Positions 31,377 through 42,626 of a stretch of 64,000 nt of DNA are shown one piece after another. Source of the DNA: Purpureocillium takamizusanense (lineage: Eukaryota; Ascomycota; Sordariomycetes; Hypocreales; Ophiocordycipitaceae); the NCBI RefSeq assembly GCF_022605165.1, contig NC_063070.1:744001-808000 (forward strand). The letters are read 5' to 3'. Under the pieces are notes generated by a model. The model made no database searches and was not told the DNA's origin. It worked only from the letters and a program-made list of their open reading frames with translations. A program made the translations under genes and the position numbers. The stretch's first letter is position 1. Each line of letters begins with the position of its first letter.

Positions 31377-33134
31377 CAATACCCATCTTATTTGCTACTA
31401 GCAGCGGCCTCATCGGGGATAATGATGCTGTCCCCCCGCCTTCCCCTCCCCCCCCCCCCCCCCCCTCTCTTCCGCCCCGTCCTCCCCCCACAGCACAGGC
31501 CGCCCGCCGCCCTCCGCCCATCCGTCCAACACGAGGCTTAATTAATGACCGGAGCATTGCCGCTCGAATTAGACTCGCAGTTGGAGTGTCGCCACAGTTG
31601 CAGTTTCCGTACCGGCCCGACGACCGACGCGGAGGCCATGGTCCTTGCAGACCGATGAGTCGGCGGCCGCCAGGAATCGGTTTTGGTATCTCGCCGAGAC
31701 AAACATCAGGTCCTGGCGTCTGGCTTTTTTCCCTTTTTTTTTTTCGAACCGTCTCAAGACGATTGTTTGCCCGTCCAACAACAGAAGGATGGCGGCGAAC
31801 GGGCCTAGGTTTGAGAGAAGGGGTCTGGAACACGGATGATGACTGACAGCAAGAATGCGGGGGGGACGAAGCGCCTTCCTCGCTCTCTCTCTCTCTCGCG
31901 GTCTCGCCCTCTCTGTCTCTCTTTGACTTTGCGTCCGCTTGGGGTTGCCTCGCGCATTGTGGACCCCCTGAGTGCGCATGCATGGGCCGCTCTCACGCGT
32001 TGAGGACAGCAACGGGTACGAAGTAGAAGCTGGAATCCTGGATCTGGATCCATTTTTCACCAACACCGCGCCGCGTATAAAATAAACCTGGGCAATTGCA
32101 CGGCATCAGCGAGAGTTTCGCCAGGTCTCACATAACGAGCACGAACGGGTGGATAACCCGGCACTTCATCATGCACGGGCCGCGTCCAGTCCCGGCCCAA
32201 ACGTGTGTTGCCCCCGCAGATCTGCGTTGGCTTAGTGCCGATACACCACCGCCGGCTTTTACTCTTTTTCTCTCCCTCTCTCTCTCTATCTCTCACACAC
32301 ACACTCTCTCTCTGCGCCCTCCCTTACAGCTATGACTCGGTACGACGTACGTACAATGCGTCTAGAGCGACCGCCAATCTGTCTGACGGGCTGGCTGGCT
32401 TCTTCTTCGCATTCGCCCGCTTACAGCCCGCCCCCGTCCATGTGACGAGGCACACCACCACCACCACCACCACAACATGCATCCCCCCGCTCCGGCTCGA
32501 CTTGTCAGTCTGAGCGTACCCGCTCCTGCTCATCGAGGCCGTTTTGCCGGCCTCAGATAGGCGCGGTAGCGCGGGCGGTCGTGTCGTATAGTCTTACACG
32601 CGTGCCAGTCGCCGGCCTTTGTTCAACCATGGAAAAGTCGAGGCGCGGCCGAGGCGTCGGAGAAAGGAAACGAGCATCTCGGCGCCCTCCCCTCCCCCGC
32701 CGGCGCCATGCTGTCTGGCGGTGTCCCCTGCGGAGTCGCTCGCATGAACGGAAGGCGAACTAGACCGTCATGTCTTGTGACGCATAACTCCGAGGGGGGA
32801 GGGCCATTCGCTTATTCTATTGTATTTTTATTTTCTTCTCCCTCCTTAGATGCCGACTAAGCGTGCGCCGGTGCATCATGGTGTACTGTATGCATGGACG
32901 GGTATCGTATTGTTACTGTCGTGGCATCTGAGCATCCGGTTCGCCGCCTCCATCTCGTATAAAGCGCACATAGAGCTGCAAGTCGGGCCCCCGTCGTCGA
33001 GCTAGACACGGGCCGCAGCACTGCTCATACAGCTTATAACGGGAGAACGCCCTGCTGCACCTTTGTGAAGGCTTCGTCTGGGCTGCTCTGTCGGTTTGCA
33101 TCGTCTCCTTCTTCGCGACAGAAAGCCACACGCA
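31377..33134. other. Intergenic stretch with simple repeats
   Basis: No gene is supported. The stretch holds an 18-base C run at 31448-31465, TC runs at 31881-31900 and 32269-32313, and a CCA repeat at 32453-32474. The 3' part should include the promoter of the esterase gene. Confidence 0.5.
31448..31465 (+). repeat. C18 homopolymer
   Basis: Eighteen consecutive C lie 70 bases after the stop of paralogue B, probably within or just after its 3' untranslated region. It is prone to length error in sequencing. Confidence 0.85.
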
Positions 33135-34352
33135 ATGGTTCTCGCATCGTTGGCGCTGCTGCTTGCCCCGGCGGCGGCCTTGGCCGCTTCCATCCCGTTG
33201 CAGAGGACAGCCGCCCTGCCGGCCTCCTTCGCAATTGAAAACCTGGTCACGTTCGGGGACAGCTACACCGACGAGGCCCGCCTCACGTACATGAAGGCAA
33301 ACCACAAGCTGCCCCCCACCGACTCGATGCTGCCCGCGAGCGACCACACGTGGAGCGGCGGGTATGCCTGGGGCCGCCTCGTCGCCAACCGCACGGGGGC
33401 GAGATACTACGACTACGCCGTCGCGGGGGCCATGTGCGCCGACGCGCTCGTCCCGCGGCGGCTCAACGAGATCGACGCGCCGTTCCCCAGCGTCCGGGAC
33501 TACGAGCTCTCCGCCTTCGACCAGGGCCTGCAGTACGACAAGCTGTACCCGGACCGGCGCGACGACAACACCGTCTACGCGCTGTGGATCGGGACCAACG
33601 ACCTCGGCATCGACGGCTTCCTGGGCGACCGGGAGAACGCGGGGCAGACGCTCGACTCCTTCGTCGACTGCGTGTGGGACGTCTTCGACCGCATCTACGA
33701 GACGGGCGGCCGCCGCTTCGTCCTCATGACGGAGCTGCCCCTCGAGACGGCGCCCATGTACGCCAGGCCCGCGGGCTACGGCCACGGCAACGACCGCTAC
33801 TGGGCCGACCCGTCGGCCTACGACGTCAAGGCGTACCTCGACAGGCTGGCCGGCTCCATCAAGCACGTCAACGAGGCGTTCAGGTCCGGCGCCGACAAGT
33901 ACCAGCACAACAACGACGGCGGCCGCTGGCAGGACGCGACGCTGTCCATCTTCAACGTGCACCAGCTGTGGCTCGACGTCCGCGCGGATCCAGACAAGTA
34001 CCTGGACGCGCCGGCGGACATTGACGGCGCGTATCGCAACTGCGTAAACGACTGCGTATACTCGCAGAACCCACGGACCAGCTTTATGTGGTACGTAAAC
34101 GATACCTCGCCCCCCTGCTGGTTGCATCTCGTTCTTTTTCTCTTTTGCTTTCTCTCTCTCCCTCTCTCTCTCTCTAGTTTTCGTGTGTAGATATGTGTTT
34201 GTAGACCCCGAACAGAGCAGAGCGGCTGATAAAGACATGTACGCAGGTATGACGAGCTGCACCCGTCGCAAAGAATGGAGGAGATTTTCGCATCCAATTT
34301 TATTGACGTCGTGCAAGGCAAGTCCAAGTACGGGACGGACTATTGCACATAA
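33135..34352 (+). CDS. Secreted GDSL/SGNH esterase (CE16-type acetylesterase-like)
   Basis: A secreted hydrolase of the GDSL/SGNH fold, most like fungal CE16 acetylesterases that remove acetyl groups from hemicellulose fragments. Two exons, 33135-34090 and 34247-34352, give 353 residues. Residues 1-18 form a signal peptide (a Leu/Ala-rich core after MVL). Block I is TFGDSYTDE with nucleophile Ser43, the GTND block is at residues 153-156, and the catalytic Asp321 and His324 sit in YDELHPS. That last block is coded by the second exon, so the active site depends on removing the CT-rich intron 34091-34246. The splice joins WYDELHPS in frame. Assignment to the exact CE family is by overall resemblance. 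It lies beside tRNA-Thr and no other carbohydrate-active gene is visible nearby. Confidence 0.88.
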
Positions 34353-35017
34353 TCATCGTGACATCTTTGCGCAATGTCTGGTCCGAGTCATACTATGCTG
34401 CCGCACACGCAAATATAAAATGTACATAGTGCCTGTCGCTGGATATGGACTTTTGACGGTGGAACAGGTCTGAGCCCTGCAGGGATTGGAAACATGAAAT
34501 GAATAAAAAACATGGTGACCAAAGGGTCGGTACAAAGTACGGTGCCATCCTGCGTCAATCAGGGGACTCGTCCATCTGCGTTGCAACGACAAGGGCAGAG
34601 TGATCGTCTCAAACATTTTCACCGGGCTGCCCGAACAGGCAACCGGACGACCCGGCCGCGTGCGCGATTCCGGACCCTTAGTCAGCGCCCGAGCCCGGCG
34701 GCGGCCCGGGCCGGCAGCGTCCTGTGCTCCGCCCCCCGAGGCCCGGTCCGAAAGAATGTGTGAAGTCGCTTCAAGGGAATGCCCCAACGCCCCGCTAGCA
34801 AGATACTGTCGCCTCTGCTTGGTTTCCCACGTTCTAGCACTATCTGTGCCATTGTCCAGGCCCGCGTTTCCTCGCGGTTATTAGGTAGGGTATCAACAAA
34901 ATTACTCGAATAATCCCCACTGCGGCTTCTCATTCCCACCCACGACGGCCCTCCCCACTGCAACATCGCCATGAACGGCAAAAAGAAGAAAATCATGGCG
35001 ATGATCTGAGACCACAA
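34353..35017. other. Intergenic stretch between esterase and tRNA
   Basis: No ORF is supported. The 5' part is presumably the esterase 3' untranslated region. Confidence 0.4.
34989..34992 (-). terminator. Likely RNA polymerase III terminator of tRNA-Thr
   Basis: Read on the minus strand, TTTT occurs 26 bases after the tRNA 3' end, followed by TTTTT at 34984-34980. Runs of four or more T end polymerase III transcripts. Confidence 0.5.
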
Positions 35018-35090
35018 TGCCTTCTACAGGAGTCGAACCTATGACCTTGTCATTACTAGTGACACGCTCTACCACTGAGCCAAGAAGGCA
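35018..35090 (-). tRNA. tRNA-Thr (anticodon AGT)
   Basis: A 73-base cloverleaf reads on the minus strand without an intron. The acceptor stem pairs TGCCTTC with GAAGGCA. The D arm contains GGCTCAGTGGTAGAGC (A box), the anticodon stem pairs TGTCA with TGACA around the loop CTAGTAA, giving AGT, and the T arm has GGTTCGACTCC (B box). The CCA end is not encoded, as expected for a eukaryote. Confidence 0.95.
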
Positions 35091-35593
35091 TCTCGTGCGA
35101 TTGTTGAGGTGGGACGCGATCAAATGTGGGATATGAGGCCGAAGCTGTGGGAATGGAGCCCTAGCGGGGCGGTCGTGAACAGACCCCGGTCTGCGGCTGC
35201 TCGCTTGGGGTTTTGAACTTAGCCAGTCGTACGCAGTCGAGACTAATAAGAAGCAAGCGCTGCTCATGAGGTTAGGTAGGAACCTCGGTTCATTAGGACT
35301 GATATTTTTACTCTTTAGGAAAGGATGCCCCCATAACGGCCTTCTTTTAGAGATGGTTGGAACAGTCTCGCCAAGTATCGCAACGAGTATCGCGGGCCGG
35401 CAGGCCAGAAGGGGCGCGTTGACACATACATATGCGCGAGGAACAATGAAAGCGTCGCTTTACCACGGGGTGAGCTGGGCCCTTGACCACTTTGACCAGA
35501 CGGGGCCGGAAACAACATGAAGTGTGCCACGGCTGCGTAGTTTTGTGGGCACCACAGCGACTGTAGATATGGGAGAGAGCCTGAGGCCGCTAC
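35091..35593. other. Intergenic stretch between tRNA and GNAT gene
   Basis: Nothing recognised. The short frames at 35266-35520 lack any family signal. The 5' flank of the tRNA has no clear external element. Confidence 0.4.
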
Positions 35594-36409
35594 TCATGAT
35601 TGTACATTCAACTCTTTGGGAAAATACTTCATGTACCGAAACACGTAGTGCCCCCATTTCGCGTCGGGCCCCTCGCCGGGCGGCGGCACGGGCGCGTACT
35701 CGTCCAAGTCCACGTCGAGGGACCGGATCACGCGGAAGCCCGACTTCTCGTACATTTTCCACGCCGGCTCCGACGAATGCACCCAAGCGAAGACGCCCTT
35801 TTGGTCGCAGAAGGCGGTGCCCCAGCCCAGGAGGGCCGAGCCGACGCCGCGGCCCTGGTAGCCGGGCGACACCGACAGGCCGACGACGAAGGTGCAGCGC
35901 GTGCCTTCGGGCATGACCTCCTCCATCCAGGCGTCCATGTCGGCGCTCGTGAGAGCCTCGAGCCGCTTGATGGGGTCCGTCTCGGGCTGTGCCGCCTTGC
36001 CCTCTTGCTGCGGCGGCGGCTGCTGCTGGCCGTCGTCGTTGTCGTTGTCGTTATCGCCGCTTTTGGCTGCCGGTGCGGGAGCGCTGGCTTGCGGCGGCGG
36101 CTGCGGCGGCTGCGATCGGCGGCCCTCGACGACGGGCATTTCGTCCGGTAGGAAGCCGCGGAACCCCCAGGTGCAGTAGCCCATGATGTCGCCCGTGTCC
36201 TCGTCGATGACCTTGAGGACGACGATGCGCGGGTTCTTGAGCAGGCCGGGCAGGCTCTCGAGGGTGTACTCGTTCATGTCAAAGGGCTCCTTGCCGAGCG
36301 CCTTCATCTCGGTCTGCCGGTCCGTCTCGAAGGCATCGGCGCACAGCCGGGCCACGGCGGGCACGTCGTCGAGGACGAGGGCCTGGATTCTGTGGCGCGG
36401 CTTTGCCAT
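35594..36409 (-). CDS. GNAT-family N-acetyltransferase
   Basis: A single-exon gene of 271 residues. It transfers an acetyl group from acetyl-CoA to an amine; the acceptor is unknown. The N-terminal RIQALVLDDVPAVARLCADAF fits the first strand and helix of GNAT proteins, and the acetyl-CoA binding motif A is LSVSPGYQGRGVGSALLGW, with the Q-x-x-G-x-G pyrophosphate loop. Motif B follows as VHSSEPAWKMYEKSGFR. Between the two halves, at about residues 95-150, is an inserted low-complexity linker rich in Gln, Pro, Ala, Asp and Asn, missing from shorter relatives and probably a disordered surface loop. The start ATG at 36409 is the first before the conserved region. It is likely soluble. The gene runs in tandem with the DUF167 gene upstream. 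Confidence 0.87.
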   Translation of the reverse strand: MAKPRHRIQALVLDDVPAVARLCADAFETDRQTEMKALGKEPFDMNEYTLESLPGLLKNPRIVVLKVIDEDTGDIMGYCTWGFRGFLPDEMPVVEGRRSQPPQPPPQASAPAPAAKSGDNDNDNDDGQQQPPPQQEGKAAQPETDPIKRLEALTSADMDAWMEEVMPEGTRCTFVVGLSVSPGYQGRGVGSALLGWGTAFCDQKGVFAWVHSSEPAWKMYEKSGFRVIRSLDVDLDEYAPVPPPGEGPDAKWGHYVFRYMKYFPKELNVQS

Positions 36410-36699
36410 GGCGCTGCTGCGATTCCAGTGCGTGTCTGGCGCCAGCGGGGCGTGTCGTAGATACCTGGGATGTGGTTTGGAGGAGCGCCTCTTGTTTGAA
36501 TGAAGGGCAATTTCAATCGCCTTTATAGGGACCGTCGGCGTACTGAGTCACCCGGCAGCGCTGACTGACGCCGGACTGCGCGCTAGATACTTCGTGGGAG
36601 GTGGGAGCGTTGTGCCATCTCGACGGCGCGTGGGCGGGCAGGCGGATGAACAAACTTAACGTGCAGTCTACTTCGCAGCACTTCAAGGTAGGCCCCAAG
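36410..36699. other. Short intergenic region
   Basis: It holds the GNAT promoter and the end of the DUF167 gene. Nothing else is seen. Confidence 0.4.
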
Positions 36700-37092
36700 C
36701 TAAGGGTTTCGACTTGCCTTTCGCAACAAGTCAAGCACCGTCGCCGCATACGCGCCGGCCCCGTCTTCGGCGACGTCGCGCACCACAACCGTCTTGTCCC
36801 TGCATTTGGCCCCCTGGACCAGGAGCAGTCGCGTCTTGGGCAGACGGATGGCGTCGCCGAGCAGCCGCACGACGGCCTCGTTGGCGGCGCCATCTCGGGC
36901 CGGGGCGGCGACGCAGAGCTCAATGCGGTCGCCGGTGACGGACGAGATGCCCTCGCGCTGCCTGCTGGTCCCGGGCTTGACGCGCAGCTGCAGGTACAGA
37001 GAGCCGATGCGGGGGATCGACTTGTTGTTGCCGGCGCTGGCGACGAAGCGCACGGCGGCAGCAGCGCCAGAGGAGGCGGAGGAGGATGCCAT
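36700..37092 (-). CDS. DUF167 (YggU/C15orf40-like) protein
   Basis: A small conserved protein of the DUF167 family (bacterial YggU, human C15orf40), of unknown biochemical function. The chosen start at 37092 gives 130 residues beginning MASSSASSG; an in-frame ATG at 37188 would add 32 residues. Family blocks are LQLRVKPGTSR, IELCVAAPARDGAANEAVVRLLG and LLLVQGAKCRDKTVVV, in the normal order and spacing, followed by a short helix ending in ASRNP. The Ala/Ser-rich N-terminus might act as a targeting sequence. No intron is needed. Its 5' end faces the HAD-type gene across about 860 bases. Confidence 0.85.
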   Translation of the reverse strand: MASSSASSGAAAAVRFVASAGNNKSIPRIGSLYLQLRVKPGTSRQREGISSVTGDRIELCVAAPARDGAANEAVVRLLGDAIRLPKTRLLLVQGAKCRDKTVVVRDVAEDGAGAYAATVLDLLRKASRNP

Positions 37093-37952
37093 TTGTTTGC
37101 TGGTCTCCTTGCGGGCAAGAATAACGTCGATCGGAGAAGGCGCAGACACAAGCGAGCCGTTGTGGCGCTCACATGCGAGCGAGGGCATGCAATAGTCTCA
37201 AACCTAGGCACGGCCGCGGTCGTAGTATGTATGTCAGTTGCTGCTGTTGGACGCAAATGGTGGAGGCGGCGGCGGCGGTGGTGGTTCAAAGCCCACCGAA
37301 GTTCGTACTATTTAAGCTGAAGCGACGCCTCCATCGAGAGGCAACCTGACGTGACACCTGGACTGCCCTCAGAAGCGGGGAGCTCCATGGACGGGAGTCG
37401 CGCGCCATGGGCTTCCTCGTCTCCGGTGTCCCTCGTCGCGGGCTTGACGTCGCGTGTGCTCTCCGCCTCACCTTTGCCAACTATTCCGCCCGGCAGCATC
37501 CAAGAAGAGCATCGGCAGCAGCTCCTCGAGCGGTTGAGCGGGTCAGGTTCTGTTCAACAGCCGTCGAGCCCCCCAGTGCTGCCGTTCAGGCCCTGCTGGA
37601 GCTGGAGCCTTGCGGGCGCGACCTGCCGCTGCCCCGCCACCCCCGGCGCCTGCGACTAGCCCCAGTGCTGCCCCTAAAAAACACATCGCGCCTAGAGGTA
37701 CCAGCAGCGCCAGCAGCTAGAGCCCCTCCTGCCGCCAACGGTGCTGGCACCCGCCACTATTGGCTCCAACACAATCCTTGCAGCCGCCCAAGCTCAAACT
37801 TCATCCGCCGCCCTACTGCGACGTCGACATTGACATCGACATCATCGCCGTCGCCGCTCCGACCTTCTCAAACCCGCACCGCGCCGCCGCTGCAGTCTCC
37901 CACCTGCATGCTCGCTACCCGACGCCTCCGCTCCCCCCTCTCCCCGAGCGCC
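37093..37952. other. Divergent promoter region with long open frame
   Basis: The DUF167 and HAD-type genes start on either side. The plus-strand frame of the HAD-type gene stays open from 37407 to its chosen ATG, but the translation is Pro/Ala/Ser/Arg rich and lacks conserved blocks, so it is taken as 5' leader. The GGC/GGT repeat at 37261-37283 is a short microsatellite. Confidence 0.4.
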
Positions 37953-39765
37953 ATGGCATCGGCGTACAGCGCGTACCATGGCGCCGCCAACGCCTCCCAG
38001 TTCACCATCACGGCCTTGGGCCGCTGGTCCAGCATCTCCAAGCAGCTGCCGCGTGAGTGCAATCGTGCCACACCCCGCTGCTGTGGCACAGCGCTTACCC
38101 GACGCGATGATAAACAGCGGTGGACAAGATCAAGGCTCTGCACGTCTACGACTTTGACAACACCTGTGCGTTCCTCCTTGCCCTGTCCCCTGTGCAAGAT
38201 TGTCCGGACAAAGCTGACGCAACGTCTGCTCTTTAGTGTTCAAGACGCCGCTGCCAAACCCTGCCATCTGGAACGGCCAGACCCTAGGGACCCTCGCGAG
38301 CCAGGACGTCTTCGTCAACGGCGGATGGTGGCACGACAACAAAATCCTCGCCGCCACTGGCCAAGGCCTCGAGATAGAAGAGCCGCGCGCGTGGCAAGGA
38401 TGGTGGAACGAAACCGTTGTGGACCTGGTCAGGCTCACCATAAAGCAGCCCGATGCGCTGTGCGTCTTGCTGACGGGCCGCTCCGAGAGCGGCTTCGCCG
38501 AGCTCGTCAAGAGAATGGTGGCGGCCAAGGGCCTCGACTTCGACATCGTCGGCCTGAAGCCGCAGGTCAGCCCCACGAACCAAAAGTTCCAGAGCACCAT
38601 GCATTTCAAGCAGCTGTTTCTGAATGCGCTCATGGAGACGTACAAGCACGCGAGCGTCATCAAGGTCTACGAGGACCGCCCAAAGCACACAAAAGGCTTC
38701 CGCGAGTTCTTCGCCGAGTTCAACAGGCGCCAGGGCTATTCACGCACCCGTGGCGAGATCGATTCCGAGGTCATTCAGGTCGCTGACCAGTCGACGACGT
38801 TGGACCCCGTCATCGAGGTGGCCGAAGTGCAAAACATGATCAATCTCCACAACCAAGCGCTGGCCAAGAAGCCCAATGACTTGCGACACAAGCGCTTGCG
38901 CATCAAAAAGACTGTCTTCTTCACGAGCTACATGATCAACCCTGAAGATGCCAAGAAACTTGAGGATGTCGTTCAGTACCCTCCCGGCGTTCAGGACCTG
39001 AGGCATCTCGGGAACAGCATTCTCATCTGCCCGCGTCCGTGTCCGGCGAGTATCCTCGAGAAAGTCGGTGGCATGGGCAGCAAGATGTTGTGGGAGGTGA
39101 CGGGGACTGCGTGTCTCGACAACAGTCTCTGGGCCGCCCGGGTTCGCCCGGTCCCAGCCACCGCTGTCTACCACACTGACAACCCCGTGCCGCTCGTTGT
39201 CCTGGCACTCCGAAAGGGCGCGAGACCGATGGATGCCGGCCGAATCACCAAGTGGGACCCGATTCCGGCCAACAGCTCCTTCGTCTTCGAGAGTACTGTT
39301 GGGGAGAAGATTATCCTCCGGGTCGAACGTGACGATCCCAAGGAGGATGAGTACGAGAGTCTGTTTGCCAACAAGGCCCCGAAGCGCAAGCATGCCGGCG
39401 ACGACGACTGGGCTCCGCGCCACACGCACGGCCAATACGGCGGCCGCAACGAGTCCAGAGGCTATCACACGGGTCGGGGAGGCGGCCGCGGCAGAGGCGG
39501 TGCCCCTAACCGCGGCAATCGAAACAACCCTAGAGGGGGCGGCAGAGGTGGACGTGGTCGAGGCGGCTTCCACAACTACCGGTCGCTCGACGACGTCGAA
39601 CCCAAGAACGATCAAGGCGGCTACGGTCCTCAGGTTGATTATGACGATGCCTACCCACCGCTGAGCAACGTTCCGACGGGTCCGCGCGGCTACGTCGCCG
39701 CGCAGCAGGCTGCCGCCTCGGGCGGACAGGCCGGAAATGCCGCCGATCTGCAGAATTACTACTAG
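37953..39765 (+). CDS. HAD-type 'Swiss army knife RNA repair-like' protein with RGG tail
   Basis: A fungal protein of the HAD_SAK_1 type, annotated elsewhere as Swiss Army Knife RNA repair-like; proof of RNA repair in fungi is lacking as far as I know. Three exons, 37953-38052, 38118-38165 and 38237-39765, give 558 residues. HAD motif I is split by the intron after its last codon: HVYDFDNT-LF gives Asp45 and Asp47. Motif II is CVLLTGRSESGF, and an acidic block KVYEDRPKHTKGF follows. The C-terminal part (roughly 430-520) is a glycine/arginine RGG-rich segment (GRGRGGFHNY and similar), a common RNA-binding feature. A phosphatase or phosphotransferase activity on RNA ends is plausible from domain and tail together. 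An alternative start is the in-frame ATG at 37908. Confidence 0.88.
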
Positions 39766-40233
39766 GAAGAGTGATTCTTGGTCGACGCTGCAGGCTCTGA
39801 CGCCGTTTACTGATGTACAGCAAATGCAAATGCTTGAGGGGAGCGTATGGCGCTATGGAGTTGGGAAAGGGGGGAGGGGGCTGCTCTTTTTTTTTTCGGG
39901 CTGCTCCAGTGTATGGGTTTGAACAATTTGGGGGGCTGCAATCGAACATGCGTGGTGCCTTTGAAAGGCGGATGTAGTGACCTTGCACGGCAGGGACAGC
40001 AAAGGACGCGGACAAGGCGCATCCCGGCAGGGATAATGAGTGCATTCATTGGGGCAGCCCAGGGCGGCAAATACGTCTGTGTAGATACCATACAAAGTAC
40101 CAACGTAAACTGCATCACATTGTTGCGTCTCGGCACGGTCAAGTTTGACCTTTATTTGTTTTGCATTGTTGTCGTCCAGCTTGCTGCTTGCTGGACCATT
40201 ATGTGTCTACGTACGCTCGAGGTCGACTGCTAC
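39766..40233. other. Intergenic region between convergent genes
   Basis: The HAD-type gene and eIF2B epsilon gene end towards each other. A T-run at 39888-39896 lies shortly after the HAD-type gene stop. No gene is seen. Confidence 0.4.
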
Positions 40234-42626
40234 TTACTCGTTGTCGCTCTCCTCCTCCTCGTCGCTGTCGTCCTCGTCCTCTTCCTCGGCGTTCTCCAGC
40301 CACTCGACCAGCACCTTGCACTTGTCCTTGAGCGCGGCCATGCCCTCGCCGTCGACGGCCCGCTCGTCCTCCCACCAGCCGAGGATGCCCTCCTCCTCGA
40401 GGATGTCGAGCGAGTAGAGCTGCTGGAGGAGCGCCGCGAGGAGCGTGCCCGTCCTGCTGATGCTGCTGCTGCTGCTGCTGCTGCTTCCCTGATCCGCACT
40501 GCTGCCACCACTCTTGACGTTGTAGCTCTGCAGGGCGCGCTGGAGGGCGAGAGCAAACTCTACTTGCTCGAACTCGCCGCCGCCACCGACGCCGACCTCG
40601 GCGACGAACTTTGCGGCGCCGGGGCGGGCGGTGAGGGCGCGCTCGGCAGCCTTGCTGGGCTCGAGGCCGCCGTGCTCCGGGGCGAGCAGCTCGGCGGCGC
40701 GGCGGGCAAACGCCGTGGCGACGGCCTTGCGCATCATGGCGTCGGAGGCGTCGTTGGCGAGGCGCAGGCCCATGAACTCGAGCTTGGCCGAGTCAAAGTC
40801 GCCCGAGTCGGCGCGCAGCGCGTCGACGAGCCCGTGCACGGCGTCGGCGTGGAACGAGAGCCTCCCGCCTGAGTCGTCCGAGGCAAACGACGACAGGCGC
40901 GAGCGCGACGACCCGGCGGCGGCGGAGGCGCCCAGGAAGTTGGGGTCGTCCTCGTCATCGGTGAGCACGGCCGACGACAGCGTCGAGATGGAGGATGTGG
41001 AGAGGTTGAACTCGGCGAGCGAGTAGATCAGAGACTTTTGAAGGCGAGCTGGGTCCTCCTCGTCCAGGTCGTCGTCTTCTGGGTCGAAGAAGGGGGCGGC
41101 GTTGGTGTCCGGGCCGAGGAGATTCGTGTCCTTTGCGACGGCCGCCCCATCGGCAGTGATTGTGGAAAGCACGGCAGTCTTGTCGAGTGAGGTGCCGTCG
41201 CTTATCCGCACCCTGTGGGAGATGAGGGATCCGCTGGGGATGTTGCACTTCTTGCCGATGGACACGGAGTCTGCCAGGATGGACGATGATATCCTGGCGC
41301 CGTCCTCGATTATGGCATTGTCCCAGATGTACGAGTTCTTGATCACCACGTCCGCGCCAATCTTGCAGCCCTTGCCAATGACGCTATGTGAGATACTGCT
41401 CCCGGATCCAATGGTCGTGTCCCGTCCAATGATGGTGTCGGTCAGGCGGGTGTCGTGCGCGTGCGACACGCTCTCCTCCATCACGAGGCCATTGGCGTGT
41501 CGCTGGTAGGTCTGCCTGGGCACCAGATTGTCTTCCGGGATAAACGGAGCCGCCCACCGGCCGAGAACGTCGCGGCTGATGGCGTCGTACTGCTGGAGGT
41601 TGCTGGCCCGGGCCGCGTAGCCGTCCTCCAGGATCTCGGCGTAGATCATCTTGCCGTTCAGCTCCCAGTCTTTCAGAACTCCGTGCAGGAAGTTTCTTCG
41701 CGGCAGCTCGTAATCAAAGCTTTCGGACCACAAGGCCAGCACCTCGGGCGTGCAGATGTCGACCTGCGCGTCGATCAGATCTGACCGCACCTCGAACTCG
41801 GTGGACAGCTCGTCGGCGATTGCGGGGTCCAGGGCCAGGTAATGGTCGCTCTGTAGTGGGTTCATCTCGTCGTAATGCAACAGCCGCTGCGTCTTGGTGT
41901 CGACGACGAAGATTGGCGTGATGCCGTTGGTCTTGGTCCGGTGTTCGCCGGGGCCGCCGCTGCGGAGGACCGTCGTCATGATGTTGGCGGCGCTGGCCTC
42001 CCTCCGCTTTCGGTGCGCCGCGAGGGCACGATCCAGAATGATGTTTGACACGAGGTCTCCATGCACAAGGATAAAGTCGCCGTCTACAAGGGAACGCTTG
42101 TCCATGTCGCGCAGGACGTCGCCGACGGACCGCGCATCGGACACCCTAACGAACTGCACGACCGAAAAGGGACACGATCGCGAGGACGGCGACCAGCGAG
42201 ACCGGTTGATGTAATCTTCGACCTGATCCGTGTGGGCACCGCAGTAGATGTACACCTCGTCAACGCCATTCATGGCCAGAAACTCGAGCGTGTAATCGAT
42301 GAGGGGCGTGTTGGCGAGGGGCAGAAGACACTGCGGAATCGGGGCGAGTCAGCAAAACAGGGTCGAAGCGGCGTGGAGGCATGAGACGAGCGATTGCATA
42401 CTCTTGGCTTCTCGACGGTAAAGGGCTTGAATCGATCTTGGAACGAGTCGGCGAGGACCTGTCGCGCGCGCGGTCAGCAAGGTGAAGGCCGAGCTTGGTG
42501 ACGATGCCCCGCCATGACACCTACCACAGCCTGCAGAACCTCCTCGGTCTTGCTCTCGCCGCCGCCAACCTTGGTGGGTTTCCTGCCCTTGGACGAGCCA
42601 GCGCTGTTCTTCCCCTTGTGCGACAT
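40234..42626 (-). CDS. GCD6: Translation initiation factor eIF2B subunit epsilon
   Basis: The catalytic subunit of the guanine nucleotide exchange factor for eIF2, which resets eIF2-GDP to eIF2-GTP in the cytosol and is the target of stress control by phosphorylated eIF2. Three exons, 42626-42525, 42458-42402 and 42330-40234, give 751 residues, close to the yeast and human proteins. The start codes a Lys/Gly-rich leader, then [42 protein letters not shown], the hallmark of the nucleotidyltransferase-like domain. A left-handed helix region follows with hexapeptide repeats such as SVSIGKKCNIPSGSLISHRV and VIGKGCKIGADVVIKNSYIWDNAIIEDG. The C-terminal third is the W2/HEAT-like catalytic domain, ending in an acidic tail of Glu/Asp. 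A poly-Ser run interrupts the W2 region. Confidence 0.96.

Noticed and set aside
32913..34316. Minus-strand frame of 467 codons
   Set aside because: Antisense to the GDSL esterase, which has signal peptide and catalytic motifs; the antisense product is Val/Arg-rich without domains.
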